A DNA stretch of 43,560 nucleotides from QNYZ01 sp964577615 (GTDB lineage: Bacteria > Desulfobacterota > Desulfobacteria > Desulfobacterales > QNYZ01): NCBI GenBank assembly GCA_964577615.1, contig CAZNZW010000025.1, forward strand, positions 1 through 43,560, written 5' to 3'. The translations under genes were made by a program, and so were the position numbers. This document shows positions 8,369-16,395 of the stretch, in pieces. Within the stretch, counting starts at the first letter, position 1; each line of letters begins with the position of its first letter. The notes below the pieces were generated by a model. It worked only from the letters and a program-made list of their open reading frames with translations. It made no database searches and was not told where the DNA came from.

Positions 8369-8429
8369 GGGTACGCCTCGATACAATTTCGGATCCGATG
8401 TAAAACCGGAAAAATGGCCTGGGTCTGAT

Positions 8430-8493
8430 CGCCGCAGCCTCCGATTGTCCGGCGACTGCGGCGGATAGTTCACCGGCCGTCAATGCCGGCCGG
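8430..8493 (-). other. Two stem-loops between the binding-protein gene and the flavoprotein gene
   Basis: On the minus-strand transcript two hairpins lie just after the livK-like stop. One has arms 8488-8493 and 8473-8478 (CCGGCC/GGCCGG). The other has 8-bp arms 8456-8463 and 8430-8437 (CGCCGCAG/CTGCGGCG). No T-run follows, so they are more likely RNA-stabilising or partial-attenuation elements than intrinsic terminators. Binding-protein genes often have such structures 3' of them, allowing higher expression than the permease genes. Confidence 0.5.
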
Positions 8494-8499
8494 GCCAAG

Positions 8500-9678
8500 T
8501 TACATCTTTTTTCCGGCGCATTGATCCGATGGCTCTATTCTGCCCAGATCTTTTTTAACAACCAGCTTGCCGCCGGTGAATTCGCCGATGAGCATATTCA
8601 AAACAACGTGATGGTCAGAGGCCCGCATGGTTTCGGGGCCGTTGCCCACCGTAATGGTCTGGTCGCCCATGGCGTCAACAATCTTTTCCTTGTCCAGGCT
8701 GCCGGCTTTTTCAATCGCGTTGGCCAGCAGCTTAACCAGGCCGTAGTGGGAACAGGTGGCCCAGGTGACAACGGTGTCTTTCCCGAACATCTTCTTCTGA
8801 CGGGCCACGAAATCTTTGGCTTCCGGTTTGTCGAGGCTGGCAAGAAAGGGCAGGGCGGTAAAAATGCCTTCGGACTGATTCTGCGTCAGCGCGCCGAGAT
8901 AATTCTCGTCAGCTGCCAGGGCCACAATCTTGACCTTGTCCTTAAGACCGAATTCGGTAAACTGTTTGATAAAGGTAAATCCGTCGGCGCCCGGGACGAT
9001 CAGGATAAGGACTTTGGCGCCGGATTTGGCGATTTTCTGGATGGTCGGCGCATAGTCCTTGACGCCGAAGGGCGTATATTCGACAGCGGCGATCTTGGCG
9101 CCGATTCTGTCCGCGTTGCGTTTAATGGCCTCGGTCATTTTATGGGGCCATACGTAATCATAACCGAAAATGTAAAAGCTCTTGCCGTATTGTTCCGCCA
9201 TATAGGGGATCAGCTTATCCATGTCGTGATCGGGAATGGCGCTGTACAGAAAAACGTAGCGGTTACAGACGCCGCCTTCATAGTCAATCCCGTAAAGCAG
9301 GGGGGTTTTGTATTTGTTGGCCACCGGGGTCATGGCATCCCGGGCCGCGCTGCTGACCGGCCCCATGACGGCGATGACTTTATCTTTAAGGATGAGTTTT
9401 TTGGCTTTCTCAACGGCGGTTTTCGGGTCGGTTTTATTGTCTTCCACGACGAGTTCAAGGTTGCGGCCCAATACGCCACCGGCGGCGTTGATTTCGGCCA
9501 CGGCCATTTTGGCGCCCCGTACCCCCAGATTACCATAAATTTCAAATCCGCCGCTGAGTGGCAGCACCACGCCAATTTTGATGGGATCTTTGGCTGTGGC
9601 CGGGCTGGGCAGCGCGATCAGGGCGACCATGCCCACAACCATCAGGGTCAGCAGTGCAGTTGTTTTTCTTTTCATCAT
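8500..9678 (-). CDS. Periplasmic substrate-binding protein, amide/urea (AmiC/UrtA)-like branch of the Liv family
   Basis: The start is at 9678 or the adjacent ATG at 9675, both behind AGGAGGAGAA. The 392-residue product has a signal peptide (MMKRKTT, a hydrophobic stretch, cleavage after ATA near residue 28). The mature part is a type I periplasmic binding fold beginning DPIKIGVVLPLSGGFEIYG. The C-terminal DHHVVLNMLIGEF resembles the HH..IGE region of UrtA/AmiC proteins, so the ligand is probably an amide. It is the first gene of the operon, 62 bases downstream of the putative operator. It delivers the ligand to the LivHM-like channel encoded further down. Confidence 0.93.
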   Translation of the reverse strand: MMKRKTTALLTLMVVGMVALIALPSPATAKDPIKIGVVLPLSGGFEIYGNLGVRGAKMAVAEINAAGGVLGRNLELVVEDNKTDPKTAVEKAKKLILKDKVIAVMGPVSSAARDAMTPVANKYKTPLLYGIDYEGGVCNRYVFLYSAIPDHDMDKLIPYMAEQYGKSFYIFGYDYVWPHKMTEAIKRNADRIGAKIAAVEYTPFGVKDYAPTIQKIAKSGAKVLILIVPGADGFTFIKQFTEFGLKDKVKIVALAADENYLGALTQNQSEGIFTALPFLASLDKPEAKDFVARQKKMFGKDTVVTWATCSHYGLVKLLANAIEKAGSLDKEKIVDAMGDQTITVGNGPETMRASDHHVVLNMLIGEFTGGKLVVKKDLGRIEPSDQCAGKKM

Positions 9679-9739
9679 TTCTCCTCCTGTAGTGATTGTC
9701 TGCCAGATTACCGCGAGCACGGCAAATCCGATGATTTTT

Positions 9740-9749
9740 TTGTATACAA
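9740..9749. promoter_or_regulatory. Putative GntR/FCD operator TTGTATACAA
   Basis: A perfect 10-bp palindrome with the GT..AC core typical of sites for FadR/VanR-type GntR proteins. It overlaps the proposed -10 hexamer of the operon promoter, the position expected for repression. It is the only such site I saw ahead of the operon. Assignment to the operon's own GntR regulator is inference. Confidence 0.55.
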
Positions 9750-9770
9750 TATACGAAAAAAGGGTGTCAA
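9741..9770 (-). promoter_or_regulatory. Sigma70-like promoter of the catabolic operon
   Basis: On the minus strand a perfect -35 TTGACA (9770-9765) is followed, after an 18-base spacer, by TATACA (9746-9741). This predicts a start near 9734 and a 5' leader of about 55 bases before the binding-protein gene. Confidence 0.6.
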
Positions 9771-9842
9771 GCATATTCGGTTCGGTTCGTCCCTTGCTTT
9801 TCCCTCCGAACTTGAAATACTGAGTACCATACACGACCCGAA

Positions 9843-11381
9843 ATGGACAGTCCCGGAGGGGATGTATTGCTGGATCACGAGAGAAAAAAAGACCGGCCGG
9901 AATCGGTGGCCCTGGCGCTGCTGGCCGGCCTGACAATGGCCCAGGTGATTGCCGCCCTTCAGACCGGGGCGGCCAGCCGGGGGCTCTTCCGGCACCTGCA
10001 GGCCATAACGGCGTCGGGGGGGATGGCCGTACCCACCGGGCGTATCGTTCCGGGGCTGGTATCCATGCGGGCCGCCCTGGCCGGCGGCCTGTTTTTTACC
10101 CTGACCATCGGTGCGCTGGTTTCTGTTTTTGCCATCGGCTGGCTGCGGTTGTGGGACGCTGGGGGGCTGCGCCCGGCGGCGGGCAGGTGGTGGCTGGCCG
10201 GTATCGGCGGCGCGGCGGCGGCAGCGGCCTTTGTTCAGGGCAGCGGAGGCTGGGTGATGGCCTACCTTTTTTTTGTCCCTCTGGCCGTCTGTCTGGCCGA
10301 CCGGCGCCGGCTGCCGGCGAAAAACCCCCGGATTTTCCGCGTGTGTGCCCTCTGGTTCCTGCTGCCCCTGATTATTCTGGCCGGCGCGGCGCGGCCGGTC
10401 TGCCATTCCGGCATTTTTTTCGATGTGCGCGATCGTCTGCTGCTGCCGACCGCCGCCGGTCGATGGGTGAATGATTTTTATTACCGGTATACCCTGTTTC
10501 CCGCCGAAACGTTCAAATCTCTGGGACAGAAACAGATGCGGACTTTCTGCTTCCAGGGCCGGGGGGATAAAAAACAGATACGGCCAGTGACAGATATTCT
10601 GATCGCCCGGGACTATTTTCCTGTTCCCGCCGATACCCAGCCGGATGTCACCCTCCGGCTGGCCGGAACCGGCGGCCGGCGGGTGATATTTGACAGGGGC
10701 GGGCGTCAGGTGACGGTGAAACTTTCTGATCTGACGACATATCCCGGAAAAAGCCTGCGGCGGGTTTCCGATGGCCTGGATACCGGGCGGATGATGCGCC
10801 GGTTTACCTATATCTCGCTTCTTGCGGGGTTCCCGCTGCTGGTCTATATCATCTTCTTCAGCGGGATCCGGTGGCTGGCCGGATGGATGATGCCCGGACG
10901 ATGGGCATGTGGTTTGAGCGCACTGGTCTGTCTGCTGGGCGGGCTGGCGATTATCTGGGCGCTGACCGCCGGCCGGCCGGACAATCTCACGACCCGGACG
11001 ATTCCCGGTTACCTGGCGGCCGAAGATGGCCGGCAGCGGGTTGCGGCCCTGAAAATGATGGAAAAAATGCGGCTCGACCCGTTCCGGTTTTCGGTGGATA
11101 TTGATTTTTTCCGGCATCGATCGATGATCGAGCGGTACTGGCTGGCCCGCGCCCTGGCCCATGGCCGGGCGGAAAAAGCCGGGCAGGTGTTGATCGGGAT
11201 GCTGGAAGATCCCAGTCCCAATGTGGTCTGCATGGCGCTCGATTCCCTGGGAACGCGGGGGAACGGCCGGGTGACTTCCCGTCTTCTCGATCTGATCAAA
11301 ACGTCCAATCACTGGTATGTCCAATGGCATGCCTACAGCGCATTGCGAAGGCTTGGATGGCGACAACACGTATCCGACTGA
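9843..11381 (+). CDS. Uncharacterised polytopic membrane protein with HEAT-like C-terminus
   Basis: I do not recognise a named family. The 512-residue frame has an N-terminal helix (about 22-40), then several hydrophobic segments to about residue 185. A soluble loop (about 190-300) contains FDVRDRLLLP and ARDYFPVPAD. Two more helices follow (about 317-370). A soluble C-terminus ends in HEAT-like repeats (RYWLARALAHGRAEKAGQVL, PSPNVVCMALDSLGTRGNG). The ATG at 9843 has a poor ribosome-binding site. An in-frame TTG at 9867 has GGAGG seven bases upstream and may be the true start. It overlaps the CPBP protease gene by 25 bases, so the two are coupled. The loop may face the periplasm. Confidence 0.75.
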   Translation: MDSPGGDVLLDHERKKDRPESVALALLAGLTMAQVIAALQTGAASRGLFRHLQAITASGGMAVPTGRIVPGLVSMRAALAGGLFFTLTIGALVSVFAIGWLRLWDAGGLRPAAGRWWLAGIGGAAAAAAFVQGSGGWVMAYLFFVPLAVCLADRRRLPAKNPRIFRVCALWFLLPLIILAGAARPVCHSGIFFDVRDRLLLPTAAGRWVNDFYYRYTLFPAETFKSLGQKQMRTFCFQGRGDKKQIRPVTDILIARDYFPVPADTQPDVTLRLAGTGGRRVIFDRGGRQVTVKLSDLTTYPGKSLRRVSDGLDTGRMMRRFTYISLLAGFPLLVYIIFFSGIRWLAGWMMPGRWACGLSALVCLLGGLAIIWALTAGRPDNLTTRTIPGYLAAEDGRQRVAALKMMEKMRLDPFRFSVDIDFFRHRSMIERYWLARALAHGRAEKAGQVLIGMLEDPSPNVVCMALDSLGTRGNGRVTSRLLDLIKTSNHWYVQWHAYSALRRLGWRQHVSD

Positions 11382-12004
11382 CTATTTTTCTGATCGGTGT
11401 GGTGGCGGTGGGGCTGGTGGAGACGCTGGCCCGCCTGGCAGCGGTTTCCGATCCAACGGCGGCGCTGGGGGTTCTTTGCGGGGTCCGGGGAATCGAAATC
11501 GGGGTGATCCTGCTGGCGGTCCGGTGGCATGAGGGTAGCTGGGCACCGGTCGGATTGACCCCGGCACTCATTCCGGCCGGGCTGACACAGGGCCTTTTCT
11601 GGTCGGCGGGATTTGGCGCTGTCGCCGCCATGGGCCTGGCCGCCGGGTTTGCGGCGGGTGTCGATCCACTTAAGTGGGTAATGATGCCGCTGCCGGACGG
11701 ACGGGCGGGGCTGCTGGCCTTTTACCTTGCGGGCGGGATCATCGGGCCGGCAGCGGAAGAACTTTTTTTCCGGGGAGTGGTATTTGGTTTTTTCCGCCGA
11801 TGGGGATTCTGGCCGGCGATGATGATCAGTACCGCGTTTTTTGCCGGTGCCCATTTCCCGGACGCCGGTCTGGTTCAGTGGGTGGGCGGCGGGGTGTTTG
11901 CCGTTGTCTACGAGAAATCGCGGAGTCTGATGGCGCCGTTGACCGTCCATATCCTCGGGAATCTGGCGCTGTTTACGCTTTCCGCCCTGGCCGGACCCGG
12001 CTGA
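11357..12004 (+). CDS. CPBP-family intramembrane metalloprotease (Rce1/Abi-like)
   Basis: The start ATG at 11357 (MATTRIRLTIF) has GAAGG upstream; a longer frame to 11324 lies inside the preceding gene. The 215-residue protein has about six hydrophobic helices and the three CPBP motifs: AAEELFFRG (paired glutamates), FFAGAHFP and HILGN. These residues form the glutamyl/histidyl active site within the membrane. The family includes CAAX-type proteases and bacteriocin-immunity proteins; substrates in anaerobic Gram-negatives are mostly unknown. Its partner is the preceding HEAT-tailed membrane protein, a possible substrate or scaffold. No convergent terminator is visible before the kinase gene 46 bases on. 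Confidence 0.88.
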   Translation: MATTRIRLTIFLIGVVAVGLVETLARLAAVSDPTAALGVLCGVRGIEIGVILLAVRWHEGSWAPVGLTPALIPAGLTQGLFWSAGFGAVAAMGLAAGFAAGVDPLKWVMMPLPDGRAGLLAFYLAGGIIGPAAEELFFRGVVFGFFRRWGFWPAMMISTAFFAGAHFPDAGLVQWVGGGVFAVVYEKSRSLMAPLTVHILGNLALFTLSALAGPG

Positions 12005-12050
12005 ACGGGCGGGCGGTCAGTTGCCGGTACAGTGACTGGTGGGATATTTC

Positions 12051-14915
12051 TCAGTGATCCGGTTGCTGGTCAAGTGCTTTTCGAACGGCCAGGCCGATCT
12101 TCTCCAGCGTATATGGTTTGTGAACAAAGTCGGCAGCCCCCATGTCCTGCATCCGGCGGACCCGTTCGGATTCCGCGTAACCGCTGGCGATAATCGCTTT
12201 CTGGCCGGGACGGGTGGCCCGAATCCGTTGAAAAGTCTCCAGCCCGTCGATCCCCGGCGGCATGATCATGTCCAGCACAATGAGGTCCACCGGATGATCT
12301 TTCACCCAGGCAACGGCCGCCTCGCCGCTGCCGACAGCAGTCACGGTGTATCCCAGTTTGCCGAGCATGCGAACGGCAATGGTCCGTTGTTCGGGCACAT
12401 CGTCGACAACGAGGATGCGTTCCGTTCCCAGATAATCCTCGAGAACCACCCGGCTGCCGGTTTCTTCCAGATCGTCCCGGGTGGCCGGCAGGTAAATGTC
12501 AAACCGGGTGCCTTCACCCTCCCGGCTGGTGATGTTGACGTAGCCGGAGTGGTCCTTGATCGCGCTCCAGACAACGGTCATGCCCAGGCCGGATCCGCTG
12601 CGCCCCATCTTTTTCTTGCTGTAAAAAGGCTCAAAAATACGCGTCAGATCATCTGAGGCAATACCGATGCCGGTGTCGCGGATACTCAGGCAGACGAATT
12701 CTCCTTCCGGAATGATTTCATATGCCTCCAGCGGATGGTCCAGATAGCGGTTACGGGTGATAATCGCTATCTCCCCCCCGGCGGGCATGGCTTCGGCGGC
12801 ATTGGCCACCAGGTTGATAATGATTTTAGAGAGATGAATGGCCGATCCCCTGATATTCATCAGGTCGGCGGCCAGATCGGCCCTTGTCCGGATGTCGGGA
12901 TGATTTTCCAGGATCTTTTTGATTTCCGGTGCGTCCAGGTAGGTGGTAACGATTTCGTTCAGGTTGAGAATCGTGTCGGTCTTGACGCCTCGCCGCGCAA
13001 TGGTCAGCATGTCCTGGACAATGGCGGCGGCCCGGAAACCGGATTCCTGAATGGTCTGGATCGGTTCCCGGAGCGGGCTGTCGGCCGGCAGGTCAAGCAG
13101 AATCAGTTCCGGGTAGCTGACCAGTACGCTCAAAATATTATTCAGATCGTGGGCCACGCCGGCGGCCAGACTGCCCACGGCCTCCATTTTTTTGGATTGC
13201 GCCAGCCGGCTTTCAAGCTGCTTCCTGCGGGTAATATCCCGGGCGATTCCCTGGGTGCCGAGGAAAACTCTTTGCCCCGCCTCTTTTTCGTCGTAAAGCC
13301 CCTGGGCCGAAACACTGAAATAGGTGCCTTTCCCGGTTTGGCTGCCGGGCGTTGACGGTATCAGCAGACGGATTTCAAAATCACGATCGGTGGATTTTCC
13401 GGCGATGCGTTCGGTCAGGCGTTTGGCGGCCGCTGCCTGATCATCCGGATGAATCAGATCCTGAATGGGCATGCCGATCATCTTTTCGGGGTGAGGGTGG
13501 TATTTTCCGGCCGCCGGACTGATGAAGGTGACTTTTCCTTCGGGATCCAGCCGGAAAACGATGTTGGGGATGGTCTTAATAATGGAATTAAGGTTTTTTT
13601 CACTCTTTTTTGCCATTGTCAGCGCGTCGCGCATCTGGACACGGGCGGATTTCTGCTGGATCCAGTATTTGAAAAGCATCACGAACGAGCCGTTGACCGC
13701 CAGAACGGCGGTCGGCAGCAACGGCGAAAAGAGAATCTGGCGGTTGAGGAAGATCCCCGTTGCCGTTTCCCAGAGCCCGCCAATGCCGATCAGGCTGATG
13801 ATCGCGGCCGGGATAAATCCCAGCCGGGCGATAAAGACGGCGCAGATCACTGCCAGGACAATGGCCAGAAGAATTTCACCGTAAAGGACGCCGGGCGGGC
13901 GCCGGATAAATTTTCCGGAAACGATTGTTTCGGCCAGTTGCGCCTGAATGTCAACAGCCGACAGCAATCCGCCGGCAGGGGTCTGATAGGCGGCCATGAG
14001 GCCGGAGGCCTGCAGCCCCACGAAAACAATCCGATCCTTCAATGCCCTGTCCGGCACGGCACCTGCCAGAATGGCCGCCGCGGATATATGCTGGAGCGTG
14101 TGGCCCGTGGCCGGAAAACGGATGCGGACGTTTCCGTTGGCATCCATGGGAATCGCCGTGGGGCCGACTGTCAGATACGCCTGTGTGCCCTTGAGATGCT
14201 TCAGGGTAATCTTTTGACTCCCGGAAGCCGGTAAAAGGGCCGCCAGGGCAAGGTTGGGGTAAAGGGCATTTTCGTAACGAATGAGAATCGGCAGTCGTCG
14301 CAGCAGGCCGTCCGAATCCGGCTTGCCGTTTAAAAAACCGGAAGATGATGCGGCTTCGTTGAACCGGGGGAGATTGCATAAAACATGGCTGGCCGGGTAA
14401 AAACCGGCGAAGGCCCCATCCGATGCCGGGCGCCAGATCTGGACAGCTTTCAACGCATGCGGGGGATGATGTTGCCGGGGAAGCGGGGATTTCGGACCAT
14501 TAAAAAGGAATTCGTATCCGAGAACGACCGGTGTGTGGGCAAGTGTTGTGGCCAGGACTGCGTCGTTGGCAGGGGTGCGGTCGGGTTCGGCCAGAATGAG
14601 ATCGAGGGCGATCCGCCGGGCGCCCAGGCGGGTGATTTCGTCCAGCAATTCAGACAGGACAGCGCGCGACCAGGGCCACTGGCCATACGTTGTCATGGAA
14701 TTTTCGTCAATATCAACGACAGCGATTCTATTGCTGACGGGATAGGCGGTGTCGCTGGCAACAATGGCGTCGGTGATTTTATAGTGGAGATAGTCAAGGA
14801 AAACGGGGTGAAGCAGATAAACGAAAATACAGGCGGTGGTCAGAGCGATGCTGAGCGATAGAATCAGCTTGAAAGACGGGGTGATTTTTTCAGCAGGTAC
14901 GCCACGGGTATCCAA
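12051..14915 (-). CDS. Hybrid sensor histidine kinase: CHASE2-PAS-HisKA-HATPase-receiver
   Basis: The 954-residue protein begins with a TTG at 14915 (GGAG about 10 bases upstream). It has one N-terminal helix (about 17-39) and a periplasmic CHASE2 domain (about 40-335, with IAVVDIDENSM and PWSRAVLSELL). Three more helices (about 345-417) are followed by a PAS domain (about 440-562), a HisKA domain with phospho-acceptor H589 in GVAHDLNNIL and a HATPase (DTGIGI 747-752, GSGLGM 774-779). The C-terminal receiver has D882 and K933. The internal receiver suggests either phosphorelay or self-regulation. No output protein is encoded next to it. It lies downstream of fecR- and ompA-type genes on the same strand, a known companion set for CHASE2 proteins. 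The start codon is uncertain. Confidence 0.92.
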   Translation of the reverse strand: MDTRGVPAEKITPSFKLILSLSIALTTACIFVYLLHPVFLDYLHYKITDAIVASDTAYPVSNRIAVVDIDENSMTTYGQWPWSRAVLSELLDEITRLGARRIALDLILAEPDRTPANDAVLATTLAHTPVVLGYEFLFNGPKSPLPRQHHPPHALKAVQIWRPASDGAFAGFYPASHVLCNLPRFNEAASSSGFLNGKPDSDGLLRRLPILIRYENALYPNLALAALLPASGSQKITLKHLKGTQAYLTVGPTAIPMDANGNVRIRFPATGHTLQHISAAAILAGAVPDRALKDRIVFVGLQASGLMAAYQTPAGGLLSAVDIQAQLAETIVSGKFIRRPPGVLYGEILLAIVLAVICAVFIARLGFIPAAIISLIGIGGLWETATGIFLNRQILFSPLLPTAVLAVNGSFVMLFKYWIQQKSARVQMRDALTMAKKSEKNLNSIIKTIPNIVFRLDPEGKVTFISPAAGKYHPHPEKMIGMPIQDLIHPDDQAAAAKRLTERIAGKSTDRDFEIRLLIPSTPGSQTGKGTYFSVSAQGLYDEKEAGQRVFLGTQGIARDITRRKQLESRLAQSKKMEAVGSLAAGVAHDLNNILSVLVSYPELILLDLPADSPLREPIQTIQESGFRAAAIVQDMLTIARRGVKTDTILNLNEIVTTYLDAPEIKKILENHPDIRTRADLAADLMNIRGSAIHLSKIIINLVANAAEAMPAGGEIAIITRNRYLDHPLEAYEIIPEGEFVCLSIRDTGIGIASDDLTRIFEPFYSKKKMGRSGSGLGMTVVWSAIKDHSGYVNITSREGEGTRFDIYLPATRDDLEETGSRVVLEDYLGTERILVVDDVPEQRTIAVRMLGKLGYTVTAVGSGEAAVAWVKDHPVDLIVLDMIMPPGIDGLETFQRIRATRPGQKAIIASGYAESERVRRMQDMGAADFVHKPYTLEKIGLAVRKALDQQPDH

Positions 14916-15067
14916 ATCAGGCCAGCTCCATATATGTCCAGTCGCAAATCGTCAAAATCCCATATCGCTGACGTCAACAGCCGGGTGGTGATTGTCGGGC
15001 CATGGGTAGATAGTGTGAGTTATATCTGTCTGTGCATTGTCATTCCCGCCGGGAGAGTGATTATCCA

Positions 15068-15688
15068 CTACCGGATGATAATCTCCACCCGTCTGTTTCT
15101 GGCGTTTGACACGTTGTCCGCTGTCTTCACCAGGGGGTTGGCTTCACCGTGACAGGTCACGTCAATGGTGGCCTCGGGTATTTTGTTTTTTATCAGCCGG
15201 TTTTTAACCGACAGTGCCCGGCGCAGGGAAAGCTTGAAGTTTGCGGCACGGTCGCCTTTTGTATCGCTATGTCCCACAACGGAAACATGGCGGGCATGCC
15301 GCTGCTGGATCAGGGTGAGCGCATGATCCAGGCGCGGAAGCGATTCCGGCTGTAACCGGGTCGAGTTGGATTTGAAATAGAGGATGACATGCACCGGGGG
15401 AAGGGGTTCAATGGCCAGAACGTCCCCGAACAGAGACTTTATTTTCCCCGGGTCAACAGGTACCGGCCGGCCGGGCGGCGACTGCTGGCTGGTCACGATT
15501 GTGGCCTGGTCCGCCGTGTTGATCTGAACGGATCCGGCCGCATTGGTCACCTCTATTTTACCCACGGACCCGTCCGGGTCCGGTATGAGCACCACCATGT
15601 TCGGGTGGCTGCATGCTTCCGCCAGCACCATTGCCGCCACCCACACCAGAATCCACATCCGGTGACGCATATTTATTTTACCTTTCAT
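15068..15688 (-). CDS. OmpA-family peptidoglycan-binding lipoprotein
   Basis: I use the ATG at 15688; another ATG at 15670 is possible, and a TTG at 15739 would overlap the FecR stop. The N-terminal hydrophobic segment ends in VLAEACSH, a plausible though imperfect lipobox. The mid region is low in known motifs. The C-terminal OmpA domain (about 110-206) has ILYFKSNSTRL, VVGHSDTKGD and the SLRRALSVKNRL helix that binds diaminopimelate. It therefore anchors to peptidoglycan from the outer membrane. It lies between the FecR-domain gene and the CHASE2 kinase. The 152-base gap before the kinase holds no clear promoter. Confidence 0.87.
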   Translation of the reverse strand: MKGKINMRHRMWILVWVAAMVLAEACSHPNMVVLIPDPDGSVGKIEVTNAAGSVQINTADQATIVTSQQSPPGRPVPVDPGKIKSLFGDVLAIEPLPPVHVILYFKSNSTRLQPESLPRLDHALTLIQQRHARHVSVVGHSDTKGDRAANFKLSLRRALSVKNRLIKNKIPEATIDVTCHGEANPLVKTADNVSNARNRRVEIIIR

Positions 15689-15735
15689 ACACCGGCACCC
15701 CGCCTTTTCAGGCGACGCACCGGTATTGTGAAAAA

Positions 15736-16167
15736 TCAATCCACCTTGATTAACACATGGGTGCCGCGGACGCCGATGGTTGCCGTTGGCAGAATCAGTT
15801 TTACCGATTTGGGGCGGATTTTTTCGATTTGACCGGAGAGAAATGAAATTGTCCCGTGAATGATCCGGGTGACGAATGCCATCCGTTTTTCCACCGGCTT
15901 GAAAATGTATTCGTCGATGGCCACTTTTGTTGTCGGCCCCAGGGAGATGCGGGTATCATCGGAAAAAACAAGAGCGATGGTGCTGTCCGGGCGCGTCTTG
16001 ACAATATCCCCCTGTTTGAGGGTCATGCCGGGCGCTGCCTTGATGGTTTCTGAGCTTCGTTCAATCGTGGCGTTCCCCCTGATGGATTTAACCATCCCCA
16101 CAAACTCTTCAGCGGCAGCGCTGTGAACGAGTAACCCCAGACAGGTCATAACCAGTACGATTCTCAT
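15736..16167 (-). CDS. Secreted FecR-domain protein
   Basis: The 143-residue product has a signal peptide (cleavage after SAAA, near residue 19) followed by a single FecR domain: GMVKSIRGNATIERS, LKQGDIVKTRPDSTIALVF, and the closing TATIGVRGTHVLIKVD, which is a hallmark of the family. It has no membrane anchor, so it is probably periplasmic. FecR domains of this kind commonly accompany CHASE2 sensors in Proteobacteria and cyanobacteria. Here the order FecR-OmpA-CHASE2 kinase suggests an envelope signal relay. The start ATG has GGAG 12 bases upstream, a weak arrangement. Confidence 0.88.
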   Translation of the reverse strand: MRIVLVMTCLGLLVHSAAAEEFVGMVKSIRGNATIERSSETIKAAPGMTLKQGDIVKTRPDSTIALVFSDDTRISLGPTTKVAIDEYIFKPVEKRMAFVTRIIHGTISFLSGQIEKIRPKSVKLILPTATIGVRGTHVLIKVD

Positions 16168-16395
16168 CGTTGGCCGGGCTCCAGTAATAAGATTTATCTG
16201 TTGTCGAAATCAGTAATAGAATGCAGGTACGGGTATATTTTAGCGATCAGGGATAACGATCAAGTCGGATCAGTGGCAAACGGAACGATTTCTTTTGTCC
16301 CGGAAATCAGGAACCATTGCATGATTTTCAGGTAAATTGATCCTGTATTTTAATGGTAGCAACGCGTATTGAATATGTCAAATAAAAACAACGGA

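Noticed and set aside
8521..9933. 470-codon plus-strand open frame opposite the binding-protein gene
   Set aside because: Shadow of a certain gene with signal peptide and family motifs on the minus strand.
9708..11369. 553-codon minus-strand open frame opposite the HEAT-tailed membrane protein
   Set aside because: Pro/Gln/Arg-rich composition with no domain; the plus-strand frame has membrane helices and couples to the CPBP gene.
15011..15068. Promoter for the CHASE2 kinase between it and the OmpA gene
   Set aside because: No convincing -35/-10 pair was found; co-transcription from upstream of fecR is simpler.
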